A model generated the notes under the pieces. It did no database searches. It was not told the origin of the DNA and saw only the letters and a program-made list of their open reading frames with translations. Below are positions 21,544-33,941 of a DNA stretch of 64,000 nucleotides, one piece after another; positions within the stretch are counted from its first letter, which is position 1; every line of letters begins with the position of its first letter. Location: assembly GCA_902729315.2 (NCBI GenBank), contig LR746268.1, positions 4,581,501 through 4,645,500 on the forward strand, given 5' to 3'. The DNA is from Spirodela intermedia. Lineage: Eukaryota; Streptophyta; Magnoliopsida; Alismatales; Araceae. The translations under genes were made by a program, and so were the position numbers.

Positions 21544-21993
21544 ATGGTGATCGTCCTGCTGAAGGTGATCTTCTGGACGGTGAGCACGGCGGCGGACGTG
21601 ATCACCCTCGCGCTCTTCAGAGCGGCGGCGGTGGTGATCGTGCTGGCGGTGCAGTGCATGAAGACCCCCGCCGGAGCGCTGCTGGATGCACTGAATTTCA
21701 TAGCGAGCTTTGCCCGGTTGACCGTCGAGAAGGGCGTCGACTTACTGGTAGAAACGATCTTCTCTGCTGTCTCGCAGGCAGTCAAACACCTCCCGGAGAT
21801 CACGTCCCGCGTGGCGAACCTCGTCTCCGGCATCGTGGTGGAGCTCGCGGAGCAGACCAGGGAACGGTTGGAATTCCTCCTGGAGATCGGCCCAGAGGCC
21901 GCCCAGAGCGTCGCCGAGATGGTGCACTCGATTATCCATTCGTTCCTCGAAAACTACAAGGAAGCCATAGCGTACATCATGAAGAATATCTGA
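21544..21993 (+). CDS. Unrecognised 149-aa hydrophobic/amphipathic protein
   Basis: An intronless ORF opens with ATG in a good plant context (aagATGGTG) and ends with TGA at 21991-21993. The first ~40 residues are strongly hydrophobic (VIVLLKVIFWTVSTAADVI, then a second AAAVVIVLAVQC-like run), consistent with one or two membrane segments. The rest is a series of amphipathic helices rich in V, A, E and K, repeating about every 11-20 residues (for example VEKGVDLLVETIF, VAEMVHSIIHSF), and ends YIMKNI. There is no low-complexity sequence and the reading frame is GC-rich like nearby intronless genes, both of which favour a real gene. A pyrimidine-rich leader precedes it. I do not recognise a domain; a membrane-associated or lipid-surface protein is only a guess. 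Confidence 0.65.
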   Translation: MVIVLLKVIFWTVSTAADVITLALFRAAAVVIVLAVQCMKTPAGALLDALNFIASFARLTVEKGVDLLVETIFSAVSQAVKHLPEITSRVANLVSGIVVELAEQTRERLEFLLEIGPEAAQSVAEMVHSIIHSFLENYKEAIAYIMKNI

Positions 21994-22533
21994 TCCCTCC
22001 ATGGCCATCTATGCCTCTCCAGCATTCCCCACATCGTGTAAACTCTCTCTCCCTCCCCTCCCTCTTTCAGATGAGCGTTGACCATCTCAACCTCACACTG
22101 AACTCTGATGAATGCTGTTCATCGAAACGGAGACGACCCATTCAATCAAAACCCAGTCTTTACCACGAAGATTCGAAGATAGAAATAGGGGAGCAGGAGA
22201 AGAAGTCAAATCCATCGGGAGGGAGGGGCCTGAAGTTTCCGTCATTGATTGGGCCACGTCACATCACGCGAACAATAATATGACCCTCTTGTCACTAGTC
22301 TTTGCGTCTTTGACCCAACATTTTATTCAGTATCAATTTCCCACCAATTCACCCCCTCGAGTCTGTTGGTCCATTTAAAACCATACTGTTGCACGGTCGT
22401 CCTTTTTTCTGGTAATTATTTTTTTAAGTATATTTTTGTGCTCATGGTTCTCTCAGCGCGCATGGGGTTTATTCTACAAAAATACGAATTATCGTGAAAA
22501 ATAAAACTTTTATATAAATAATAACCAGAAACA

Positions 22534-22536
<3 letters not shown>

Positions 22537-22590
<54 letters not shown>
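22537..22590. repeat. (TC)27 microsatellite
   Basis: An uninterrupted 54-base TC repeat, the longest simple repeat in the window. Confidence 0.97.
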
Positions 22591-22592
<2 letters not shown>

Positions 22593-22767
22593 GGGCGAGT
22601 ACAAATGGTCGTGGGCGGGACCAGATCGTGGCATGGGTCCGAGCCGAAGCATATTTTATTGGTTTCTTTCTGACCTTGCATAAGATGGGCGAAATGGGCT
22701 GGACTCGGCAAGCAGCCATCGGCCCAATAGCATATATATTTTTGCGTTGCCGTCAGATCTTCGGATG

Positions 22768-22792
22768 TTATTATTATTATTATTATTATTAT
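22768..22792. repeat. (TTA)8 microsatellite
   Basis: About 25 bases of uninterrupted TTA repeat in intergenic DNA. Confidence 0.95.
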
Positions 22793-23073
22793 CAAGACTA
22801 AAAAAACGTGGTGGATCGATCGGGAATTCCTTTAATAACACGGTCCAAAGTAACTTGGATTCTTCGATTCCAATCCGGTTCCGATCTGACGGCTCTGGTC
22901 GTCCATAAACGAACGGCAGGGCTCGATGCGGAGCCACGGCTCTGGCTCATCCCAGCCGTGGCTTCGGTGTTCCTTGAATTGGGTCCCACCTGATGTTCTC
23001 GCAGCTCTAGCCTTATCCGCTTAACCGATTTCCCCTTTTCTGGGAATATATTTTTCGGGAAATTAGACCATGA

Positions 23074-23089
23074 GGGGGGGGGGGGGGGG
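23074..23089. repeat. G16 homopolymer
   Basis: Sixteen consecutive G on the plus strand, following atga. Length is likely variable and error-prone in sequencing. Confidence 0.9.
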
Positions 23090-23599
23090 AATGTCCACGA
23101 AATGATACCACGAATAAAGAAAAAGTCAGATAATTCAGAATTAAAAAATTAAAACATTAATCACGAAGGAACTTCTCTCCGAAGGCGACGTCCAGTGTTG
23201 ATTTGTCCAGAGATGGTGCTCGACTAATGGAAAGATAGCACGTGGCTGATGGATCATCGTTCCCTTCGAGAAACTCGACACGTCGGATTGCACGCGCCGG
23301 AATGTACCGGCGTGAACGCTATGCCCCGGACCTCAGGCCCACACGGAAGACGACAGCTGCACGATACATTGTTAATGACTTTATTACCCTCTCCATGGTG
23401 AAGAAATTGCAGAGGCGTGCTGCGTAGCCAACCGTAGTGGTACTCACTCTAGTAGTAATTTATCTGGTGTGTCGAGGGTATTATGATAAAATAGTATTAC
23501 CTGACCCAAGAATAACCTACTGGTGGGGACCATCCCCTCCCTCCCCTACCTCGCTCGCCGTTCCTCCCACCTCCGGGAGCCCCTTCCCTCTCCCCCACC

Positions 23600-23712
23600 C
23601 TCCACCAGAGCCAAAAACATTGGCAGGCTCCAATCTTCTCAAGACTGTTCTCCCTTCGACACTTCGCGAAGGTGGACTCTATGCGGATCATCTGGTTGTT
23701 CTACAATCCATG
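23600..23712 (+). other. Probable first (untranslated) exon of the MHK-like kinase gene
   Basis: A GC/pyrimidine-rich stretch ends at ATCCATG|GTGAGT, a near-consensus donor. About 1 kb downstream an acceptor (tcttttcag) opens the exon holding the kinase start codon. The transcription start is not determined, so the left coordinate is approximate. Confidence 0.5.
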
Positions 23713-24743
23713 GTGAGTCTCTCCCTCTTCATCTCTCACTTTGTGGTTGTCTGCAGTTTCCCTTCTTTGCCTCTCCATTCTCTCTTCTTTTTACTTCACT
23801 GATTAGAGGATGATCCGTTTCGTGGGTCATAGACACCTGTGGTGCCATTGGCGGTTGCCAATGCACCTGAGCGGAGCTTTTATCCTCTTCCCAGACGAGC
23901 GTCAGTGAATTCTTTTTTCTTCTTTATTCACGCAAAGAAAAAAAATCTGAGGTCCGGTTTTGATGGGATACCTAAAAGGCGTCTATTTTCGGGGCCCAAG
24001 TAATGGGGATGTGTTTTGATCGCTGAATTTTTCTCGTCTTTATTCTTTTTTATGCTAGAGAGTGAGTGCCCCTTTTACAAGACATGTTATTCCAAGTTGT
24101 GCTTTTCCTTGTTCCTGGTGATCTAAGATTCTATAGGTTGAATTTCTCGGTGACTACTGTACCCTATATACTCCCAGGAAATAATCCTAAATTAACGGAG
24201 TACGTTCACGTAACCCCGTATCTGTTTTATAAATATAAAGAAAACGACTCTAATCGTTGGCTTGAATATATTTTGACGATCCAGATATTAATCTCTCCAC
24301 CGTGACTTTTTGTTGTAATGCATATACCCGAGATTCTCGTCCCTGTGCATTTTCGTTTGTTATTAATCTCAATGTACTGAGCACAAGTCTATCCATCGGT
24401 CATCATGTAGATTATTAATCTCAATTACTTTCTACACGTTTTGCTCATATGTCGCATGAAAGATCATGTTTCGTTCGTTATTTTGACGGTATATTCCCTC
24501 ACATGAATTACACAATTCAATTGGAATCGTATTCCGGCTAATTGAAGTGATAAGATTTTCCTATTACTTTTTTTCACCTTTCAGGTTATTTTCGGACGTT
24601 TATGAGAGATGAACGAAATTTAACAACGTCCATGGCCAACTTTTGTTGTTTTACTGACATCCAAATAGGCATTTTTCAGCCCTAGGCAATCTTAGATATG
24701 TCGCTTTCTTGGCTTACATGCTGACGATACCTGCTCTTTTCAG

Positions 24744-24970
24744 CTGAAAGTGGCTGCGCTCATGCTTTCAATTATTTCCAAGGGTGATGTTTAATCACTC
24801 ATATCATGAGACCCAGACCTGCGCTTTCTCTACCATTTGCTACTTGCTAGCAGCATTCTTCTCAGATGATCAAGTGAAACATGCCTCATGGCTGGCACAT
24901 GGAGTCATGCTTCTGTTTCATTTACCAGTTGTTGACAGATCTGTAGCTTCATCATTGTATAAAAACAGCC
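24744..24970 (+). other. Kinase 5' leader exon with upstream ORFs
   Basis: The exon starts after tcttttcag and runs to the kinase ATG at 24971. It contains a short ORF starting at about 24762 and a longer one starting ATG at 24787. The longer one is open through the donor site and the next intron into the kinase frame. Upstream ORFs of this kind usually lower translation of the main frame, which is inference here. Confidence 0.55.
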
Positions 24971-27900
24971 ATGGAAAAGTGAGTAAATTACGTTATTTTT
25001 CTCATGTCTTGCTATCTCGTAGTTTGATAGGATTCCTGATCTTTCCATCTGGACACTTGATTTTCAGATACATGCTTATGGAAGAACTTGGGGATGGAAC
25101 CTGTGGTAGTGTTTATAAAGCACTCAATCTACACACAAATGAGATTGTGAGTAAGAAAACCTCTTTTTTAAATAGCTAAATTGGGCGTTTCCTGTTGTAT
25201 AAAAATTAGGTACACTAGCCAGAGCTGTTAATAATTTTTGTTTTCAAACGGTTGTTTTTATTACCACGACCAATGTTAGCATTTACTTTTCGGAACTGAT
25301 AATATTTTTTATTGTGTATCAATGGCTATAAAACAATTATTTCTCTTTCAGTTAACGATGTATATTAATTTCTTATGGTTTTGAATATAAGAACTTTTCA
25401 ACGATGCAATTCCCTTTTTATTACACTTTGTTTTCGTCCATCAAGCATTATTATTTTTTCCACGTCGTTTATATCATTATGTTTATCGTATCAACCAGAA
25501 TGGCTTTGCCACAACCTTGGAATCTAGATCAGGTGATAAATGACGCAAAATAATTGTGCGAAAAGGTTTATTTTTCTATGTATTCTTCTAGTCACACAAC
25601 TAGATAGTCTTTATGATATAATCAGAAAATGCTCAGAACTTGTTTTCTGGATTATGAAACTTGTCAACTGTCAAAGGATAGAAAAACCCCTGTGACTAAA
25701 GATATTATGCATTCATCTGCGTTTTGATGTATGCTTGGCTTGGCATAAGTGAGCTTATTGCACTGACTAGGAGGATTGAATGGTAAAATCTGATTTGATA
25801 ATCTGAACTTGTCATCATTGTAAAATACTTTAATATGCCAAGGCATGGATAAACGTGAACTATTCCTTGGAACAAGATACTTTTCCCTTCTTGAACTACT
25901 AGCCTCTTCCTATTATTTTTTTCATCATCATCTCATTTTTGTTCTCTGTTTTTTTTATCAACATTTCTTCTCTTCTCCCTTTCTCGTATAATCCATTTTT
26001 CCTCTCCCCCCCCTCTCTCTCTCTCTCTCTCTCTCCCTCCCTCTCATAGTCTTAATGTCAGCATCTGCACCATCTAGACATGTTAACTGATAAATGCAGT
26101 TCTGGAAGTCTTGCATCTCCGGTTTCTTTACAAATTTCTTGAACCGAGGATTCCCACCGTTCATTTATATATTCTCCTGATATGAATGAATAATACTTTT
26201 GCTTTGCACGACAATTTAGGTTGCTATCAAGAAAATGAAGAGAAAGTTTTATTTGTGGGAAGAGTGCATGAATCTGCGGGAGGTGAAGGTGTGCTTCTTA
26301 CCTGCTGAGAAACAAATAGTACCTATTTTTGTTTTAGACAAGTTAACTTACATCAGATATGATTCTTTGCAGTGTCTCCGTAAACTGAATCATCCAAACA
26401 TTATCAAGTTAAAGGAGATTGTCAGGGAGAACCATGAGCTTTTCTTTATCTTCGAATATATGGTGAGGAATTGCGAATTTACATCAAGTTGGAGATGGAT
26501 AAATTAACTGAAAAATTCCCCTAGTCTTTGTTCAATATGGGTTTTTAGGAAACTTTAGAAAATGAAAACTATTTCTCTTTTCTTTGTTTTAGTAATCTCG
26601 AATAATGTTTGATCGTTTTGTTCTTTGAAGTTGTCTTTAACATGTTGGACTCGTGACCATGTATGCTTTTGTGATCCTCAGAGCACAAATTTGATATTTG
26701 TTTAAAATTCGTACCCTTCATGATTTACTGTGAAGAGTGACTTCCTCACTCTCCGAAAAAAAACAAGAAAATGATGTCAATTCACGTGCATAAAGAGCAT
26801 CGAATTATTAGTTTATTGTCAAATAGGATTTCCCTTTGTAAGAAATCAGTCAGTTTCGATTTCCCGGGACTTCAAACCTTCAAACCTTCGAATTTCTGCC
26901 CTGGTAAAATTGCTTTGGATTGTTAATGTACAATGACCATCAATGTCCAAAATTCCCTTGGCCTGATAGTGCTGCATTTTTATAAAAAGTGGGCACCACT
27001 CAATCAGACCAAAACTTTAGGTCTCTTGGAAGATCCTAATGCCAGACGAAAGATCTGTGGGACAATTGTATGTATCGATTTTTTTCATAGTTGGAATACC
27101 GAAACCCCATTTGCCACATCAGACACGTAGAAAATCCACAGAATCTTGGATGTTCGTATCTTCTTATTGTCTCTGTTAGGCATGGATTAGTTTGTTTAAG
27201 TCGCTTATTTGTGACTCTAGTCCTTGTAATATGACATGAAATTGTGTTAAAAGGAGGCTTGCATTTTTGTACTCTGTTCTGTTGGTAATGAGAAGTTTTA
27301 GCTGTTGACTATAGTCCTGGCTGGGGACTCCTTGCTCGTATCAGGTCAACCCTCTTACATGATTTAATATCTTAATGGCAACAAGGCTACCAATTGACTG
27401 GCTTATGTAACTATTTTATTCTATTATTTGATTTTTTTGGAACTTTTCTTAATTTTTTTCATCAAACACTCGTTGGGTTCATGATTTCCTCGGGATACGC
27501 ACATACAGGAATATAACTTATACCAAGTAATCAGAGATCGACAACAACCTTTTTCAGAAGCAGAAATTCGGGGTTATTTGTCTCAAGTGCTGCAGGGACT
27601 TGGCTATATGCATAAGAATGGATATTTCCATCGGGACTTAAAACCTGGTATTTGCATTATTGTCCATTGTTTCCACATGCGTAGTTCAAAATTCGAGTGT
27701 CATCCTCTGAGAAAAGTGTATTTTGCTTTTAAGAAAATCTGCTCGTGACAAATGAAGTAGTCAAAATTGCCGACTTTGGATTGGCAAGAGAAATTACATC
27801 AAGGCCTCCTTATACTGAATATGTTTCTACAAGATGGTCAGTACTCTCTTCTTCAAATTTCGGTTCCTTTCATTAGGAATCAGTATTTTTAATGAAAATA

Positions 27901-30900
27901 TTTAACCATATCTTATGTGTTGTTGCTTCATTTCGTGAGCAAGGTACCGGGCACCAGAAGTACTGTTACAATTTTCGTCTTACAGTCCTGCCATTGGTAT
28001 GGTTTCTTTGCCCATTGTCTACATATATTGACTGTTCCTTACCCAATCCCCGTAATTTTGTCCAATATCTACCTTGCATGATCAGCTTTGTTGTTGGCCA
28101 GTTTACATTTTCTCGCAAAGTATGTTTACCGAATGCTCTCTCTAAAGTTCTCACAAATAACACCAGTAAATAATAGATCATACGTCGTATGAAGAAATAT
28201 TATGGTGTTCACTTTGTTTTTGCCTTGTTTTTCTTATGTGTAATGTCACTAAAGAGTGGAAGATTTCTCAGATTTGTGGGCTGTTGGTGCAATACTTGCG
28301 GAGCTTTTCACGCTGTCACCACTTTTTCCTGGCGAAAGGTAATGGCTGAACACCAACCTTTTGAATCAACAAAAGGGTTTATGTATATATAATATAAGTG
28401 CACATTATTTACTTAATTAGGTGCATCATGATGGTCTCGCTGACCTTCTCATTGGTTGAGGCAATCGATGTACCATATATTTTTTGAATGTATGAGAATT
28501 ACGTATTTTAGCATATTTTACTGTAAAAATTTAAGATTGATGGTTAAATTATTTTTTCCAATCTTTAAATAAGCGTCATATGATGTGAATTCAAAATAAA
28601 TAAAAAATACTTCATGTTCCTGCAGAACTTTCTATTACACGAGTTAAATTTTCAATTGAAATAATGAAATACTGAATATTTTAGAGAAATGACAGTGTGA
28701 CTTTATCATTGTATATTCATGAAGAGGACAGTATATTTTGAAATTCAAAGCTCGGAAAGTCATTGGGTGATGTTGATGTTGTGTAAACTTGACTAAGATA
28801 GGGGTGAGATCTGGGAAGCCTAAACATGGAAGTGCTTATTGTCCCTAAAAACTTCCCAGACCATGGTTATCATGAAAAGTTACGGAGAAATTTTGTGGGG
28901 GATGCTTTATTCAGTGTTATTTTATTATATGTATAACAGTATCGAGGTTTTTTCTCCCAGACGTGCCTGTGTAAAACATTTTGATAACTATAGACATTTT
29001 TTGTCTTAATGTTTTGTTTGTATTTCTATTTATTTTCCTTCCCAGTGATTGTTGTGCTTACTTTTACTTTTAGGTTTGTATGTCATTTTTACCTCCAGAC
29101 AATGGCTTCTCTCATTTTTCTGCTTTTGTCTTCCACGACCAGCTCCTCTCTTCCTTTTACTCTCCTCTCCTTCTCTCTCATCATTCAGTTTCAACTACTT
29201 TTGTACTTATTCCATCGATCAATCATCAAGTAGTTCTAGTGGATGTGGTAGTACTCCACTAGCAATACCTTGTAACGGTACAACTTATGGAGGGTTTGTC
29301 CCCCCACACTCGACAGTGTCAAGGCCTATGTTATTAGAAGTAGAAGGTGGGAGGTGTTTGCCATGTTGGCTTGCAGCTCCAAATATGGAGGGGTTGTTGA
29401 TGGTGAAGATGATATTTAAAGTTAACGCAAAGGGTAATAAATGCAAGGGATCGGACTTCTCAGTGTCAAGGCCAATTATATGGTTAATAAATTACATATT
29501 TTTTAGAAATATTTTTTTTTGGTATGAATTATATCAGATATCTCATTCAGATCACATTTGGTAATTTTAAATCCAAAATGATTCATATCAAGCTGCCGAT
29601 TTTACTTTATTTTGGTCACCTCGTCAGTTGACCCCACATAGAGTACATGTAAATAAATGTTAACCTAAATGGTAATCTGAATCTTGTGAGTTGTGTCAGG
29701 CATTGCAGATCAGTTTAAGAGTAGGTCGTCACCCGAATCTGATCCCCTTTTACACTCTCGCATCATTGGACCTATGATTTCATTGGGAGAGTCTGAAATA
29801 TTTTAGAATGGTGAACTGGGGAAGATGCGATAAAACAGAATCACGTATGCTTGTATGCAGTTTTTTCCCCCTTATCTTCCTTCACATATGAAAAGCCCAG
29901 CTGCTCTATTTATCTGTTTGCTATCCTATTTATCTTTCTTGATGGAGATGGCTAATTACCCTGTGAATTCATTGGAAGTCAAATCATTATGTCTGTCAGG
30001 CTTGTATTAATTCATTCTGTTTAGGGTAAATTGGCCCAAATGACTCCAAATGGCCAATTCAGTCACAAACTAGCTGAAATATTTTTCATTTTTTCTGATT
30101 TATTCCTTATTGGTAGGAGTTATCCCTCTTCTAGTTCCTTAATAAATATTTTCTGCAGCGAAACAGACCAAATACACAAAATATGTTATATACTGGGGAG
30201 CCCAGACTTTAGCACCTGGCCTGAAGGGATTAGACTTTCACAAGCAATCAATTTCAAGTTTATTCAGGTTGGTCACATCAAACCGTACTTTCAAGTTTAA
30301 ATGTGTGAGGTACGGATTCTCTTAACCTTCTTTTTTGTGTGGTAGACGAGGCCAATCAATCTTTTCGATGTCATTCCAAACGCTAGCTCAGTGGCAATCG
30401 ATTTAATAATGGTAAAAGGGAGACAGTCTCTTTCGGTCTTTGTTGATCATTATGGCTTCAAATTTACTGTTGAACGTGTGAATTTTTCATACTAGAAACT
30501 CTGTTCCTGGGATCCCCAGAGGAGGCCTACTGCTGAGGAAGCACTTCAGCATCCCTTTTTTCATGTAATGGCATGTGTTCCTTATTATCTACGCGCATAC
30601 AGATACATCTGGATATGGATTAATGGGCAAGGTTTTCCTTACGTGTGCTTCTTTACTAGGTGGGGACATGGATCCCGTACCCAGTGAGGGACACACCCTT
30701 TATGCCTAACCAAACTGACAATGGTGATATACATGACTTTATGGGTAAATATATTATTTCACATCTCGTGCATCTGATTGCGAATTCCGCATCCTTTTCT
30801 TGATATTATGTTCAGTATTTAAGGATTGATGTGCGACTCCTACTCTGGTGGTCAGGAGAGGGGCCCAAGCTTGAACTGAATCTATGGGACTTCGGGGCTC

Positions 30901-32253
30901 AGAAGGACGACTGCTTTCTTGGATTAACTCTTGGACTCAAGCCCAGTGTTTCTAGGCTCGGTAAAGCCATCTACAACTCTTTGCATACAGTTGTCCTTTT
31001 TAATATTGGTGTCCACTCTTTGTATACCGACTAATAATTCCTTGACATCTGTATATAGTCTCCAAAGATGCGAATTTTGGTTATGAGATGCATGACCTCA
31101 TATGATTGGTAAAATATCAATCTTTTGCAAAGTACCTTGAAATTTTGCGATCATCCACAACGGTTCAGTTGTTTAATACAAAACACGTCTGCATACTTTC
31201 CCTAAATGCGAAATCACTGTTTCTCTAGATCATGCATGCCGTTTGTCTTAGTTTCTGTTCATGCCCACGCACTAAATATATCCGGGCCTGCCAAGTGACA
31301 TTAACTACCAATTATAAATATCACCGTTGACCTGTGAGTTTTTTTGGCCGTTTGTTGAAGGGATTGTGTCTCCTGCGAGCATCCATGATGTCAAACGTAG
31401 CATAGAACAAATCACGCACTGCTTGATTCATCCTCTGTCTCAATTCGTAGTTCATCCCGTGGGTATGCCATTTTTAGGAGTAGAATCTTGACAGTATGAC
31501 TAATTCTTGTCTTCGCCACAGATGCTTCACATCAGGCCTCTCAACGTGGAAAAGAGGTACGTCTCTGGCGTATGAGCTTCCCATTTGTCTTATAATCACA
31601 TGGGCGTCAATAAATACTTCATACCACAATTTATGTAGGGAAACCTGAGGGCATCATGGATTTATTATTATTATTATTATTATTTTGGGTGTTTTCAAGA
31701 CGTCCATGAATGTGGGCTCTTGAACTCTGCACCCGCTTCCTTCTGAGATTTTTGTGCCGGTTCAATGCAGGAAATGCTATTTTGCTCCGGAGTTCAAGAC
31801 CATCCTGCGCAGTCAGGTGGCTGCCTCTACAACCGTTCATCTTAGTAGTATTTCACTCAAGAGAGGCATTCAAGCTGCACAATCAAAATCGGCACAGAAA
31901 AATAATTAAAAATAAATAAATAATCAGAGCCCAGTGATTCTGAACAATAATTTATTTTTCTCTCTCTGTTGCAGTGTTCTGGCCCCTGCTGTCCTCAGAC
32001 TACCAGACGGATGAATCAACTGCGAGGGCTCCCCTGCCAGCTCCTTATGTTCTTAACAGGTAGAGCTCGCCCAAATGATGTTCATGGGGTATCTTTATCT
32101 TCCTCGGGGGGGTTTGATTGACCATCATGAGTTCTTCCCTGCAGCCCTACGGCGTTCATCGCCGGCCGGCAAACTGGCCGGCTGAGTGGGCATGGCTTCG
32201 GGACGATGATGAAAGTTTCATCGCCCATGCAGCAGTGCACTTACTTTGAGTGA
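24971..32253 (+). CDS. MHK: MHK-like Ser/Thr protein kinase (CDKF / MAK-related family)
   Basis: Exons: 24971-24978, 25068-25146, 26220-26288, 26373-26462, 27509-27647, 27734-27836, 27944-27996, 28272-28338, 30159-30267, 30346-30411, 30496-30564, 30660-30723, 30856-30960, 31522-31556, 31771-31816, 31975-32059, 32145-32253; 1296 nt, 431 aa, all GT-AG. The glycine loop GDGTCGSV is at residues 11-18, the ATP lysine in VAIKK at about 33, HRDLKPEN from 123, DFG at 142-144, and a TEY activation loop ([16 protein letters not shown]) at 156-158. Subdomain XI follows ([16 protein letters not shown]). A C-terminal tail has [11 protein letters not shown] and [11 protein letters not shown], the landmark of Arabidopsis MHK, whose length (about 435 aa) is close. 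All catalytic residues are present. Upstream, the exon 24744-24978 carries short upstream ORFs. The intron 24979-25067 can be read through in frame, giving a longer N-terminus. Confidence 0.95.
28339..30158 (+). other. Large intron of the kinase gene
   Basis: A 1.8-kb AT-rich intron between the exon ending FPGE and the exon starting TDQIHKICY. Its ORFs (e.g. 29049-29564) show no family resemblance. Confidence 0.7.
31662..31684. repeat. (TTA)n microsatellite in a kinase intron
   Basis: About 23 bases of TTA repeat inside the intron 31557-31770. Confidence 0.93.
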
Positions 32254-32659
32254 GTGGGTTCGATAGTATGCCCAATATGCCCAATGATTTATAAACTATA
32301 CATAGAATTTGGTATTTGATTGCCCGGGAGCATCGAGATCACGGAGATTGTTTGTAAATTAATGTGTTTTTTTTGGTGTTTTCTCTTTTCCGATTTAAGC
32401 GAACGCTTGCAAGATAAACACCCCGCCTTGCCCTATAGGAGGAGCATTTCTCTCTCTAGATCTACATTGCGTTTTCCCCTTCGTAGGTGCTGGAAAAATC
32501 CTGGGTGCCCATCTCTGGTAGAGAGAGAAAGGGAGAGAGGGAGAGGGCTGCGGCGGGGGGGAGGGGGGGTAGCATGTCCAGACATGGGAATCCCCCCCAC
32601 AAGTCTTACATGGAGGTGTATTGGTTTTGAGCTTTTTCCCCAGGTTTCGTTGTTCTTCC

Positions 32660-32692
<33 letters not shown>

Positions 32693-32980
32693 CAAATGAA
32701 CCAAATCCTATTAAATGGCGTGCTCTAAAAAAATAAATTAGTATTTATGTTGGCCTGTATCTAATAAGACACCACAAGTAATTATTAAATTATGACATTT
32801 ATATATAAACCCTGGTATTTTCGTATTTTCACTTTCATACGTTTAAGAACTCACTACCGATCTAATATGGATATGGGAGAAGGCCGGAGATGCTTACCGG
32901 ACGGAGGTGGGACCCACATGCCCCCGACTACAAAAGGGCCAGTCTCCAGATATTTTCCCCACTTGTTTTCTTCGTCCGGG
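32254..32980. other. Intergenic: kinase 3' region and RNA-binding-protein promoter
   Basis: It holds the kinase 3' UTR, a G-rich stretch around 32550, a GA microsatellite (32661-32690) and AT-rich DNA leading to the next gene. No coding region was identified. Confidence 0.6.
32661..32690. repeat. (AG)15 microsatellite
   Basis: A 30-base AG repeat between the kinase and the RNA-binding protein gene. Confidence 0.96.
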
Positions 32981-32985
32981 TTCTT

Positions 32986-32994
32986 AAACCCTAG
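32986..32994 (+). promoter_or_regulatory. Telo-box at the 5' end of the RNA-binding protein gene
   Basis: AAACCCTAG lies about 70 bp before the first donor site (33062). AAACCCTA elements are known to be enriched near transcription starts of plant genes for translation and RNA metabolism, which fits the downstream product. Confidence 0.55.
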
Positions 32995-33061
32995 CCGCTC
33001 CTGGGGCAACACTCTAAACCCCTCACCATTGTCACTGAGCCCCCCCGTCGTCTCACCGGAG

Positions 33062-33931
33062 GTATGGCTGTTTCTGGTCTCTGGAGGGCTGGGAGCCTCC
33101 TGTCGCTGGTTCGATTCATGCCCGAAGTAGTCTGTTATTGCTGCTGAAGTGCAGTTGTGTTTTTACTTTCGAAAATTTACTGTGTCGTCTGATGGAGTGC
33201 GTGAGAACCATTAAGGTGGAGATCATAAGTGATCTTCTGCCAACTGTTTTCTTTCTCCGTAATTTTGTTGTCCTCGCTTATTCCCTGCGATCGACTATTT
33301 CTCGTTGTATAGATATATGCTCGAAGAGGCGTTCATTTCTCGGCTGTTATGCTCTGCCGATGGGCGTGCTTCTGTGGTTTCGGTTTTTCGCTAGGCATCG
33401 TTTTGGATGTCGTGCTCTCCTTCTGGGCAACTCGCTCTCGGGCCTGCAGCCTTTGAATGTCATCAGCCTTCCCCGCTTTATAATGACAATGGAAATGATA
33501 GAGGATCAAATGGAACTCTTCCAAGGTGATCTGCTTTAGGGCGATCGCAGAAAACTTGTGAATAGTTACTGTGTTTAATTCGATTCTTGCGCTAATTCAT
33601 TCTGGAGAGCGTGATCTGCTTTTGGGTGGGTGATTGCAGAAAACTTATGAATAAGTTCATGTGTTTAATTCGATATTCTGTGCTAATATATTCTGGAGTT
33701 TTTGTTTTGATCATAATCTGTGACAGAGGCATTTGAACTCTTAAACATTCTATTGGAAGACCTGTAAAGTTGAGGATCTCGCTTATCATTTGTACTGTCA
33801 TGCGGGTTGCAGGGCATTTTGACCGGCATATGCGCGTGCCTTATCTCTTGCTTGCAGTAATTTGTGGCATAGAATCAAATAGGGTTTCAAGTTTAGCATA
33901 TGTTAGAATGAAAATCCATGTTGTTTTTCAG
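33062..33931 (+). other. 5'-UTR intron of the glycine-rich RNA-binding protein gene
   Basis: The donor is ACCGGAG|GTATGG and the acceptor ttgtttttcag. The intron is about 870 bp and T-rich, typical of leader introns in highly expressed plant genes. ORFs inside it (e.g. 33138-33539) are not convincing. Confidence 0.6.
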
Positions 33932-33941
33932 GCAAGCCAAG

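Larger units (their letters stand above)
21994..23600. other. Intergenic with several simple repeats
   Basis: It contains the 3' region of the hydrophobic-protein gene, a long CT repeat (22537-22590), a TTA repeat (22768-22792) and a 16-base G run (23074-23089). The right end leads into the kinase promoter. Short ORFs here overlap the microsatellite or show no resemblance to anything known to me. Confidence 0.55.

Noticed and set aside
28261-28271. Alternative kinase acceptor (gtggaag) giving a longer exon
   Set aside because: It would add FSD residues before DLWAVGAIL. The acceptor tttctcag at 28271 gives AIDLWAVG, as in MHK, so that one was used.
29049-29564. 171-codon frame inside the kinase gene
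   Set aside because: It lies wholly in the intron 28339-30158 between two exons whose junction is well supported; no domain seen.
32320-32736. 138-codon frame after the kinase stop
   Set aside because: Includes the AG microsatellite and the kinase 3' region; no resemblance to any family.
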